This document shows positions 1-5,860 of a DNA stretch of 8,508 bases, piece after piece. The DNA lies in NCBI GenBank assembly GCA_964387935.1, contig CAYLZN010000260.1, positions 1-8,508 on the forward strand, given 5' to 3'. The notes beneath the pieces are model-generated. The model did not search any database. It was given only the letters and a program-made list of their open reading frames with translations, and was not told the origin of the DNA. The stretch's first letter is position 1. Every line of letters begins with the position of its first letter. The stretch is from CAYLZN01 sp964387935 (lineage in GTDB: Bacteria; Acidobacteriota; Vicinamibacteria; Vicinamibacterales; JAFNAJ01). Both the position numbers and the translations under genes were made by a program.

Positions 1-399
1 ACGGCGGACACCGAGCGCGTCGGCCAGTGCGGCTTGCGCACGAACCATGTCGCGGATGGTGATGCGCGGGAAATCACGCCCCCAGTGGCGCCGGCCGTCG
101 GGATGCGGGGAGGTCGGCCCCGTCGTCCCGTAGCAGCCGCCGAGCACGTTGCTGCAGACGATGAAGTCGCGGTCCGGGTCGAGGGCGCGGCGCGGGCCGA
201 ACAGGGCGGGCCACCACGCGTCTGCATCGGCCGAGCCGGTCAGGGCGTGGCACACGAGCACCGCGTTGGTGCCCGTCGCATCCAGCCGACCCCAGGTCCG
301 GAAGGCCAGGGTCAGCGTGGGCAGCACGGCCCCGCACTCCAGCACCATCGGCCTGTCGGGGACCAGGGTGCGTGTCTCGGAGGAAAGGTGGGCGCTCAT
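1..399 (-). CDS. metX: Homoserine O-acetyltransferase MetX, N-terminal 133 residues (gene runs off the window)
   Basis: MetX transfers acetyl from acetyl-CoA to the hydroxyl of L-homoserine, giving O-acetylhomoserine, the substrate of MetY encoded just upstream. The visible part shows the alpha/beta-hydrolase start typical of the family: AFRTWGRLD near residues 32-40, VLVCHALTGSADA at 47-59 followed by WW, NVLGGCYGTTGPTS at 84-97 and FPRITIRDMVRAQ at 110-122. The window edge falls just before the expected nucleophile elbow with the catalytic Ser, so neither the Ser nor the later Asp and His can be checked. The start ATG at 399-397 overlaps the metY stop (396-398) as ATGA, which implies translational coupling and one transcript. 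A related succinyltransferase specificity cannot be excluded from sequence alone, but the metY neighbour favours acetyl. Family assignment is firm. Confidence 0.95.
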   Translation of the reverse strand, partial: MSAHLSSETRTLVPDRPMVLECGAVLPTLTLAFRTWGRLDATGTNAVLVCHALTGSADADAWWPALFGPRRALDPDRDFIVCSNVLGGCYGTTGPTSPHPDGRRHWGRDFPRITIRDMVRAQAALADALGVRR

Positions 400-1721
400 G
401 CGGCCGCCTTCACGGCGCGGTCGAACGCCTGCGCGAAATCGGCCTTGATGTCGTCGATGTGCTCGATGCCCACCGACACGCGCACGAGGTCCGGCGTCAC
501 GCCGCTGGCCAGGCGCTCGGCGGGGGACAACTGCTGGTGCGTGGTCGACGCCGGGTGGATCACGAGCGTCTTGGCATCGCCGACGTTGGCGAGATGGCTT
601 GCGAGGCGCACGGCGTCGATGAACCGGCGACCCGCGTCGAGTCCGCCCCGGATGCCGAACGCGAGCACCGACCCGAATCCGCGGGACAGATACTTCTTCG
701 CCAGGCCGTGCGACGGGTGATCCGGACGCGACGGATGACTCACCCAGCTGACAGCGGGGTGCTGGGCGAGCCACTCCACGAGATCCAGGGCATTCTCGTT
801 GTGGCGGTCGACGCGAAGCGACAGGGTCTCGAGACCCTGCAGGAGCAGGAACGCGTTGAACGGGCTGAGGCAGGGGCCCAGGTCGCGCAACCCTTCCACG
901 CGGGCTCGCACGATGAATGCGATGTTGCCGAACGGGCTCGACGGCCCGAACGTCTCCCAGAACCTCAGCCCGTGGTACCCAGGCGACGGCTCGGTGAACA
1001 CCGGGAATCTGCCGTTTCCCCAGTTGAACCGGCCCGAGTCGACGATGGCCCCGCCGATCGACGTGCCATGCCCGCCGATCCATTTCGTCGCGGACGCCAC
1101 GACGATGTCGGCCCCGTGATCGATTGGACGGCACAGGTACCCGGCGCAGCCGAAGGTGTTGTCCACGACGAGCGGGATGCCGTGCGGGTGCGCGAGCGAA
1201 GCGAGCGCCTCGAGGTCGGGCACGTTGAACCTCGGGTTGCCGATGGTCTCGACGTAGAGCGCCTTCGTGCGGTCGTCGATCGCGGCCGCGAACGAGGCGG
1301 GGCTGTCACCCTCGACCAACCGCACGTCGATCCCGAGCCGAGGCAGCGTGACCTTGAACTGGTTGTAGGTGCCTCCGTAGAGGTAGCTCGTCGCCACGAT
1401 GTTGTCGCCGGCGCCGGCCAGCGTCGAGAGCGCGAGGAACTGCGCCGACTGGCCGCTGGACGTGGCGAGCGCCGCGACGCCGCCCTCGAGCGCGGCCAGG
1501 CGCTTCTCGAAGACGTCGGTCGTGGGATTCATGATCCGGGTGTAGATGTTGCCGAACTCCTCGAGGGCGAACAGGCGTGCGCCATGGTCGGCGTCCTCGA
1601 AGACGTACGAGGTCGTCTGGTAGATGGGAACGGCCCTGGCGTGCGTCCCCGGCGCCGGCGCCTGGCCGGCATGGACTTGCAGCGTCTCGTAGCGGAGGGA
1701 GCGATCGGGGTTCGTGCTCAT
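396..1721 (-). CDS. metY: O-acetylhomoserine aminocarboxypropyltransferase / sulfhydrylase MetY
   Basis: This 441-residue cytoplasmic PLP enzyme of the Cys/Met metabolism family makes homocysteine from O-acetylhomoserine and sulfide. The length fits MetY (about 430) better than the shorter MetB/MetC/MetZ enzymes. Visible motifs are the substrate and PLP loop IYTRIMNP (59-66), TSSGQSAQ (87-94) in the phosphate-binding turn, YLYGGTYNQF (113-122), VVDNTF (185-190) with Asp187 facing the pyridine nitrogen, and SATKWIGGHG (210-219) with Lys213 as the internal-aldimine lysine. The MetY-type insert around NWGNGRFP..F..PSPGYHG (233-251) is also present. The frame stays open to 1910, but the ATG at 1721 is chosen because homology starts at SLRYETLQVHAG, an AGGA lies 9 bases upstream, and the extension would run across the leader terminator. 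It is followed by metX with an ATGA overlap. Expression is probably controlled by the Met/Cys attenuator upstream. Confidence 0.96.
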   Translation of the reverse strand: MSTNPDRSLRYETLQVHAGQAPAPGTHARAVPIYQTTSYVFEDADHGARLFALEEFGNIYTRIMNPTTDVFEKRLAALEGGVAALATSSGQSAQFLALSTLAGAGDNIVATSYLYGGTYNQFKVTLPRLGIDVRLVEGDSPASFAAAIDDRTKALYVETIGNPRFNVPDLEALASLAHPHGIPLVVDNTFGCAGYLCRPIDHGADIVVASATKWIGGHGTSIGGAIVDSGRFNWGNGRFPVFTEPSPGYHGLRFWETFGPSSPFGNIAFIVRARVEGLRDLGPCLSPFNAFLLLQGLETLSLRVDRHNENALDLVEWLAQHPAVSWVSHPSRPDHPSHGLAKKYLSRGFGSVLAFGIRGGLDAGRRFIDAVRLASHLANVGDAKTLVIHPASTTHQQLSPAERLASGVTPDLVRVSVGIEHIDDIKADFAQAFDRAVKAAA

Positions 1722-1739
1722 CGGTCGTCGTCCTGTTCT

Positions 1740-1757
1740 GGCTCGCCGCAGCGAGCC
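1740..1757 (-). promoter_or_regulatory. Short hairpin just upstream of the metY ribosome-binding site
   Basis: A perfect 7-base-pair stem (GGCTCGC / GCGAGCC) with a 4-base loop lies 18 bases before the metY ATG and downstream of the leader terminator, so it exists only in read-through transcripts. It has no U-tract and is not a terminator. It could limit access to the AGGA site or protect the 5' end of a processed mRNA; this role is inference only. Confidence 0.45.
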
Positions 1758-1785
1758 CGTTGGGGGCGCGACCGGGGGGTACACG

Positions 1786-1815
1786 AAAAACCCGCGCCGG
1801 CAGCGCCGGAGCGGG
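1786..1815 (-). terminator. Rho-independent terminator in the metY leader (attenuator)
   Basis: On the minus-strand RNA the 5' arm CCCGCTCCGGC pairs with the 3' arm GCCGGCGCGGG across a GCT loop. That makes ten GC pairs with one T/C mismatch in the middle, followed at once by TTTTT (1790-1786). It lies 37 bases after the stop of the Met/Cys leader ORF and 64 bases before the metY ATG, so it ends transcription before the gene instead of after one. Its 5' arm overlaps the antiterminator pairing described separately. This is the strongest terminator-like structure I found in the window. Confidence 0.85.
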
Positions 1816-1877
1816 TGGTTGGTAACGTCAGCCTGTGTGCTGTTGACGAGCGCTAGTTCCGAGGCACCTCCACCCGC
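1811..1877 (-). promoter_or_regulatory. Antiterminator pairing of the metY attenuator
   Basis: The minus-strand RNA segment GCGGGTGG (1877-1870), inside the leader ORF just after the Met/Cys codons, is perfectly complementary to CCACCCGC (1818-1811). Pairing continues after a 1x2 internal loop with GGT (1868-1866) to ACC (1823-1821). The downstream partner contains the first five bases (CCCGC) of the terminator's 5' arm, so antiterminator and terminator cannot both form. A ribosome stalled on the Met/Cys codons (1912-1889) would leave 1877-1870 free. A ribosome at the stop codon (1855-1853) would press on that arm and favour the terminator. A weaker local hairpin (CCACGC with GC..GTGG around 1887-1870) could be the competing third structure. 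The structure was read by eye, with no folding energy computed. Confidence 0.7.
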
Positions 1878-1948
1878 ACGTGCGTGGGACACATGCACAT
1901 ACACATGCACATCACCAGGCGGGCGGAAGAGGAACTGGCGCGACTCAT
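1853..1948 (-). CDS. Met/Cys leader peptide of the metYX attenuator (31 residues)
   Basis: This small ORF encodes MSRASSSSARLV, then four Met-Cys pairs (residues 13-20, 1912-1889), then PTHVRVEVPRN and a TAG stop. Eight regulatory codons in a row, alternating ATG with TGC or TGT, directly before metY-metX point to a leader peptide whose translation measures charged tRNA-Met and tRNA-Cys. The stop lies 37 bases before an intrinsic terminator, and the codons sit next to an antiterminator arm. The start at 1948 has a weak GAG seven bases upstream. Starts at GTG 1915 or ATG 1912 in the same frame are possible, but I see no Shine-Dalgarno sequence for them. The ORF begins 8 bases after the ygjV stop, so coupled translation is also conceivable. 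A metal-binding micropeptide is an alternative reading, since Met/Cys clusters can bind copper, but the RNA structure favours attenuation. Confidence 0.8.
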   Translation of the reverse strand: MSRASSSSARLVMCMCMCMCPTHVRVEVPRN

Positions 1949-1975
1949 CGGAGATCTCAGAGTAGGGGGTGCCTC
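1861..1975 (-). repeat. Inverted 8-mer pair framing the leader (GAGGCACC ... GGTGCCTC)
   Basis: On the minus strand GAGGCACC (1975-1968) is an exact reverse complement of GGTGCCTC (1868-1861), with 99 bases between; two more pairs form beyond one mismatch. If transcription starts upstream of 1975 this could close a large leader domain. If the promoter at 1988-1959 is used, the 5' copy is not transcribed and the match is irrelevant to RNA. An 8-base match over this distance can arise by chance. Confidence 0.3.
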
Positions 1976-2544
1976 ACCGATCTGTCAAGGGGAGTCTGCT
2001 TTGAGTCTGCTTCACCGGGGAGGCTGGCTCCGCGCTCGCTGGCGACGAGGATGCCCGGGCGCCCATGGAACCGGCGCCAGCCCACCGCGTTGCTCGCGAG
2101 GAACGAGAGCTCCATGACGGTCGCGACGGGGCTGCCCACGAGGATGTTGTGCACGACCCACAGGGTGGCGCAGACGGCGAGCACGGCCCGCACCGTGCGG
2201 TCGCCGGGCTGGAACGCGGCCCAGGTGCCGAGCAGCGTCGCCACGAGCGCCAGCACGCCGACCGGCCGTGTGTACGTGGCCGCGAATCCGGTGAGCGTGA
2301 GGGCGATGAAGATCGTCATGATGCGGCGGTCCCGTGTCAGCGACGCCGTGAGGAAGCGGATCGAGGTGATGAGAGCCAGCGTCGCGGCGACGGGTACGCC
2401 GAGCAGCCAGAAGTGCACGCCACTCAGGCCGGCAGAGACGGACCAGGCACGGAGGATCGCCGGTCGTGTGCGGAACTGGAACGCGGCCAGGCCGGCCCCG
2501 AACGCGAGCGCGGCGAGGCACTGGGACAGGAAGAAGCGGGACAT
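1957..2544 (-). CDS. YgjV-like inner-membrane protein (195 residues)
   Basis: The product resembles the YgjV family of small integral membrane proteins, whose function is not established. Hydrophobic segments fall near residues 4-22, 33-49, 50-68, 75-92, 95-111 and 117-137, and another may lie at 139-155. Family-like motifs are HFWLLG (44-49), WVVHNILVGS (129-138) and ELSFLASNAVGWRR (145-158). The open frame extends upstream to 2778, but that stretch overlaps the DinB-like gene and is low-complexity, so the ATG at 2544 is used; it has GGCGAG close upstream. The last 30 or so residues, from 165 on, are hydrophilic and look like a non-conserved tail; they overlap the proposed metY promoter. It follows the DinB-like gene by 31 bases in the same orientation and is probably cotranscribed with it. 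Confidence 0.8.
   Translation of the reverse strand: MSRFFLSQCLAALAFGAGLAAFQFRTRPAILRAWSVSAGLSGVHFWLLGVPVAATLALITSIRFLTASLTRDRRIMTIFIALTLTGFAATYTRPVGVLALVATLLGTWAAFQPGDRTVRAVLAVCATLWVVHNILVGSPVATVMELSFLASNAVGWRRFHGRPGILVASERGASLPGEADSKQTPLDRSVRHPLL
1959..1988 (-). promoter_or_regulatory. Possible promoter for the metY leader, inside the 3' end of ygjV
   Basis: A perfect -35 hexamer TTGACA (1988-1983) is followed after 18 bases by TACTCT (1964-1959), which matches only three positions of the -10 consensus. Transcription would start near 1953-1950, within a few bases of the leader ATG at 1948, giving a leader mRNA with almost no 5' untranslated region. The hexamers lie in the last codons of ygjV. 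The weak -10 keeps confidence modest. Confidence 0.4.
1992..2012 (-). repeat. Tandem direct repeat AAGCAGACTC x2, 11-base period, just upstream of the -35
   Basis: Two perfect copies of AAGCAGACTC (minus strand, 2012-2003 and 2001-1992) are separated by one base. The period of 11 is close to one helical turn, and the repeat ends 3 bases upstream of the TTGACA of the proposed metY promoter. That is where a transcription activator would bind as a head-to-tail dimer. It also lies in ygjV codons, but the two copies are read in different frames, so the protein does not explain the repetition. Confidence 0.5.
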
Positions 2545-2575
2545 GATCTCGCCGCAGCGCCTGAAGGCATCCGGT

Positions 2576-3079
2576 TCACGCCTTCGCCGGCGGATCCTCC
2601 CCATCCCACAGGTTGGACGTCCCCAGCTCCTCGCGCCCGCTGGACTTGAGATACAGGAACAACTGGGTGCGGTAGGCGGCGTGACCGCACAGCACGAAGC
2701 TGACGATGAACTGGCCGCGCGAGGTCGGCTCGCCCCAGGGGGCAATCTCCGCCCGCAGATCGGCGTCTGACATGGCACCGATCAGCCGCGCATAGGTGTC
2801 GGCCTGTGCAGTGATGGCCGCCACGGCCCCGGCAAGATCGAGGGGCTCCGCGTGCCTCTCGAGGGCCGTCCACGCGGCTGGGTCGAACGTGCCCGTGCGG
2901 GCCACGTCCATGAGCCCAGGCCCCATGAAGGTCAGGTACCGGAGCAGTTCGAGCGTGCTCCGCTGCCTGGGTGTCGGACGATAGCCTTGCGTCGCCCGGT
3001 CGATCTTGCTCGCGAGATGCAGCAGGATCTTCACTTCGTGGCGCAGCGAACCGATCAGCTCTTCTCGTGTCAGCACCAT
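2576..3079 (-). CDS. DinB-like four-helix protein with degenerate metal site
   Basis: The 167-residue product has the features of the DinB/YfiT superfamily: mostly helical, starting with a helix ending HEVKILLHLASKI (14-26), a second helix STLELLRYLTFMGP (41-54) and a late helix FIVSFVLCGHAAYRTQLFLYLK. Canonical members bind a metal through three His residues, one in the second helix and two in a late HxxxHRxQ motif. Here the late motif reads HAAYRTQ (133-139), with Tyr136 in place of His, and the second helix has Tyr48 near where a His is usual, so metal binding is doubtful. Many DinB-like proteins are thiol-dependent transferases or have no known role. The start has a clear GGAGAG with a 4-base gap to ATG. 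The gene lies 13 bases after the kinase, so it is likely in one operon with it. Confidence 0.8.
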   Translation of the reverse strand: MVLTREELIGSLRHEVKILLHLASKIDRATQGYRPTPRQRSTLELLRYLTFMGPGLMDVARTGTFDPAAWTALERHAEPLDLAGAVAAITAQADTYARLIGAMSDADLRAEIAPWGEPTSRGQFIVSFVLCGHAAYRTQLFLYLKSSGREELGTSNLWDGEDPPAKA

Positions 3080-3092
3080 GGGTCTCTCCGTG

Positions 3093-5849
3093 TCAGCGTG
3101 ACGGCACCTTGGTCTTCAATTCCTCGAACCAGTTGAGGACGACGTAGATCTGCGAGAGCGGCGTACCGGACTCCTTCAGGGCTTCGGCCTCGATCAGGCC
3201 GAGGAAGCGTCCGTCTGCCGCCACATCGTACGTGCGCGGGTGCGTCGGTGGTGCGTTCGTGAACCGGCGCGGCAGTGTCACGGCAGGCCTGAACTGGAAC
3301 GCCGGCGTCGTCGTCACCGCGACGCGCTGGATCCGGCTGCCGGGACCAGGAGTGTAGAAGAGCTCACGGCCATCGCGCGACCACGACGGGTGATGGGCAT
3401 CTTCCTCGGGACCGGAAATGAGGTACTTCGCGCCGGTCGGGGGAAAGGGTTGCACGAACACTCTGGCCATGGCCAGGCTGTTCTCTTCTGTCGTGTAGGC
3501 AATCCAGCGGCCGTCGGGTGAAAACGTGGCGTCGCTCGGCACTCGGGAGTTCTCGCTGACCAGCACGCGGCTCGTCTGGTTCTGCCGCGAGTAGAGCCAG
3601 ATGGCGACGAGCCCCTCCTTCGTCTCGTCGTACAGCAGCCAGTTGCCGTCGGGTGACCACGCCTGCGGCGCGTGTGAGGCACCGGCAGGCGCCTGGGTCA
3701 GGCGCTCGGCGGCTCCTGACCCGTCGGCCCGCTGCCAGAACAGGCTCTTGTCCTCACCGTGCTGGGACTGAAACGTCACTCGCTCGCCATCGTGCGACCA
3801 CGCAGGGAATCTGGTGGCGCCGTCGAAGGTCAGTCGTCGGGGAGCGGCGGTGCCGGTCGTATCGGCGATCCAGATCGCCGTGTCGGCGGCGTCCACCGTG
3901 CCCATGGCGATGCGCCTGCCATCGGGCGACAGGCGTGGCTGCGCATAGTTGCCGGCCGGGACGGCGAGTGGCTGCGGGCCTCCGTCGCGGCCGAAAAACG
4001 CAAGCTTGAGGTCCTCGCCGGACACCGCTCCGGGAACGTAGGCGAGCATCCCGGTGCTCGACACGCTGAGGTCCATCCCCGACGAGTCCTCCGAGCGTCG
4101 GACCCCTTCGATGAGTCGCACGGGCGTCCCGCGGGCCTGGAGTGTCGTCGCGTCGAACGCCACGGCATGCACGACGCCCCCCCGCACGAACAGGATGTGC
4201 CCGCTCGGCAGATAGCGCGCGTCGGCGGCGCCTCCATCGACGACGATGGTGCGTGCGCCCGAGGGGAGTGAGACCGCGACGATCTTCCCGGCAACGTTCC
4301 ATGGCTCGGCGTTGGTCGACGTGAAGAGCACCGCCTTGCCACCCGGCAGCATCTGCGGGCCGAAGACCCGTTCGCCCTCCGACGCCCGTGCCGGCACGAC
4401 AAGCTCCGGCGTCCCCCCGTTGGCTGACACACGCATCACGCCGCCAGGCAAGCCGAACAGCACGTCGTCGCCGTCCCAGGACAGTCCGGACGGGCCCTCG
4501 GTGACGCAGACGGTCACCGCCGTCCCGCCGGCTGCTGGAATCCTCCTGATCGCCTGCTCGCCCCAGGAGTAGTAGGCGATGGAGGCGCCATCCGGCGAGA
4601 AGACGGGGCCCATGATCGACTGGCGGTCTTCGGAACCGTTGATCGGTCGGCCCTCCACGTCTGCCAGCCGCTTCAGATACAGCTGCCGATCGACGACATA
4701 GGCGATCTGCGTCCCATCCGGCGACACCGCGACGATGTTGCGCGCGACCCGCAGGGCGACCTGGTGCGAGGGCAAGGTGATGGCGAACCGGGTGACCGGC
4801 GGTGTCACTTGCGGGGGCTGGCGCCAAAGGACGGCACCGGTCGCGGCGCTGGCAATCAGACCGACTGCGGCCACGGGTGCGAGCCGCCTCCACAGGGGCG
4901 GCGGCGCCGAAGAACTGACGGCTGGCGCCGGGGTCGCGGGGGTGGGTGGCTCCACGGCGTTCGGGCTGGCAAGAGCGACGCGAGCCTCGCCGATGTCTCG
5001 CAGGCGCTGCTTCACGTCCCGATCGAGGCATCGCTCGAGCAGGCGGCGCACGGGCGGCGGCGTGTCGGCGGGGAGAGCCGACCAGTCGATGTCCTGGCGC
5101 AGCACCGATGCCAGCACGTCCGAGACGTCCTCGCCCTGGAACGCGCGGCGCCCTGTCAGCATCTCGTACAGGACCACGCCGAAGGCCCAGATGTCGGCGC
5201 GCTTGTCCACGCTCCTGCCGCGGGCCTGCTCCGGCGCCATGTAGGCCGCCGTGCCGATGATCATGCCCATCCGCGTCTGCGCGGGCGAGGTGAAGGTGGG
5301 CGAGGTCGCGAGGGTCGGGCCCGAGGCCTGAAGTCCGGCGCCCGACGCTTGCTCTGCCGCCTTGGCCAGGCCGAAATCCAGGACCTTGACCGTGCCGTCC
5401 TGGCGGACCTTGACGTTGGCCGGTTTCAGGTCGCGGTGCACGACGCCCTGCTCGTGGGCGGCCTCGACGGCTTCCGCGATCTGCCTCGCGATCGGCACGG
5501 CCTCGTCGATCGGAATCGGGCCGCGGGCGAGGCGCACCGAGAGGTCCTCGCCCTCGACCAGCTCCATGACGAGCGCGCGCGTCCCCCCCTGCCCCGACCC
5601 TGTCGATGGGGACTCCTCGATGCCGTAGATCGCGCCGATGTTGGGATGATTGAGCGCGGCCAGCGTCTGCGCCTCTCGCGTGAACCGCGCCAGCCGATCC
5701 GCGTCGTTCGCGAAGGCCTCGGGCAGCACCTTGATGGCCACGTCGCGATTCAGCTTCGAGTCGCGCGCACGGTACACCTCGCCCATGCCGCCTGCCCCGA
5801 GCTTGTCGAGGATGCGGTAGTGGCCGATCGTGGGGGGGGCGCTGCTCAT
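3093..5849 (-). CDS. Membrane Ser/Thr protein kinase with C-terminal TolB/WD40-like beta-propeller
   Basis: This 918-residue protein has an intact Hanks-type kinase domain at about 11-285: Gly loop GAGGMG (18-23), VAIK with Lys40, helix C Glu59, HRDLKPAN (138-145) with Asp140, DFG (158-160) and APE (205-207). A Pro-rich linker (296-318) leads to one predicted membrane helix (323-342). An extracytoplasmic propeller (350-905) follows, with seven recognisable SPDG-type blade turns starting at about 375, 417, 640, 684, 731, 777 and 823. It should phosphorylate Ser/Thr in the cytoplasm in response to something bound outside. The ATG at 5849 is chosen because the kinase homology begins at GHYRILDKLG; the frame's extension to 6371 only shadows ridA. 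The start lies 11 bases after ridA. Odd points are an inserted PSTGSGQ stretch (81-87) and a run of eight C at codons 4-7. Confidence 0.95.
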   Translation of the reverse strand: MSSAPPTIGHYRILDKLGAGGMGEVYRARDSKLNRDVAIKVLPEAFANDADRLARFTREAQTLAALNHPNIGAIYGIEESPSTGSGQGGTRALVMELVEGEDLSVRLARGPIPIDEAVPIARQIAEAVEAAHEQGVVHRDLKPANVKVRQDGTVKVLDFGLAKAAEQASGAGLQASGPTLATSPTFTSPAQTRMGMIIGTAAYMAPEQARGRSVDKRADIWAFGVVLYEMLTGRRAFQGEDVSDVLASVLRQDIDWSALPADTPPPVRRLLERCLDRDVKQRLRDIGEARVALASPNAVEPPTPATPAPAVSSSAPPPLWRRLAPVAAVGLIASAATGAVLWRQPPQVTPPVTRFAITLPSHQVALRVARNIVAVSPDGTQIAYVVDRQLYLKRLADVEGRPINGSEDRQSIMGPVFSPDGASIAYYSWGEQAIRRIPAAGGTAVTVCVTEGPSGLSWDGDDVLFGLPGGVMRVSANGGTPELVVPARASEGERVFGPQMLPGGKAVLFTSTNAEPWNVAGKIVAVSLPSGARTIVVDGGAADARYLPSGHILFVRGGVVHAVAFDATTLQARGTPVRLIEGVRRSEDSSGMDLSVSSTGMLAYVPGAVSGEDLKLAFFGRDGGPQPLAVPAGNYAQPRLSPDGRRIAMGTVDAADTAIWIADTTGTAAPRRLTFDGATRFPAWSHDGERVTFQSQHGEDKSLFWQRADGSGAAERLTQAPAGASHAPQAWSPDGNWLLYDETKEGLVAIWLYSRQNQTSRVLVSENSRVPSDATFSPDGRWIAYTTEENSLAMARVFVQPFPPTGAKYLISGPEEDAHHPSWSRDGRELFYTPGPGSRIQRVAVTTTPAFQFRPAVTLPRRFTNAPPTHPRTYDVAADGRFLGLIEAEALKESGTPLSQIYVVLNWFEELKTKVPSR
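5589..5609 (-). repeat. In-frame copy of a PSTGSGQ-encoding repeat inside the kinase gene
   Basis: The bases CCATCGACAGGGTCGGGGCAG encode PSTGSGQ between IEES and GGTRALVMELVEG of the kinase N-lobe, where related kinases pass directly from one to the other. They resemble the CCTTCGACAGGCTCAGG-type element that I recall being scattered through several bacterial genomes and read as PSTGSGQ-like peptides in frame. The copy has several differences from that form and is followed by a run of seven G. The comparison is from memory, not a search. Confidence 0.5.
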
Positions 5850-5860
5850 GGGGCTGGTCC

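Noticed and set aside
372..1856. 494-codon plus-strand ORF opposite metY
   Set aside because: Shadow of metY in high-GC DNA; composition is Arg/Glu/Val-rich without a recognisable domain.
1722..1910. N-terminal extension of MetY up to an ATG at 1910
   Set aside because: It would run through the leader terminator and hairpin, is not MetY-like, and lies in a different frame from the Met/Cys leader; homology starts right after the ATG at 1721.
1889..1912. 24 bases of strict purine-pyrimidine alternation, a possible Z-DNA tract or simple-sequence repeat (12-mer x2)
   Set aside because: The alternation follows from ATG-TGY codons, and the surrounding stop, terminator and antiterminator explain it better as a leader ORF; the DNA-form idea is not needed.
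1722..1990. SAM or SAH riboswitch in the metY leader
   Set aside because: I could not find the multi-helix junction or conserved cores of the known SAM classes, and the leader ORF already occupies the sensor position.
1884..2117. Plus-strand ORF beginning MGHMHIHMHI, rich in His and Met
   Set aside because: It is the antisense of the Met/Cys repeat and of ygjV; the remainder is not protein-like and no terminator or target gene follows on the plus strand.
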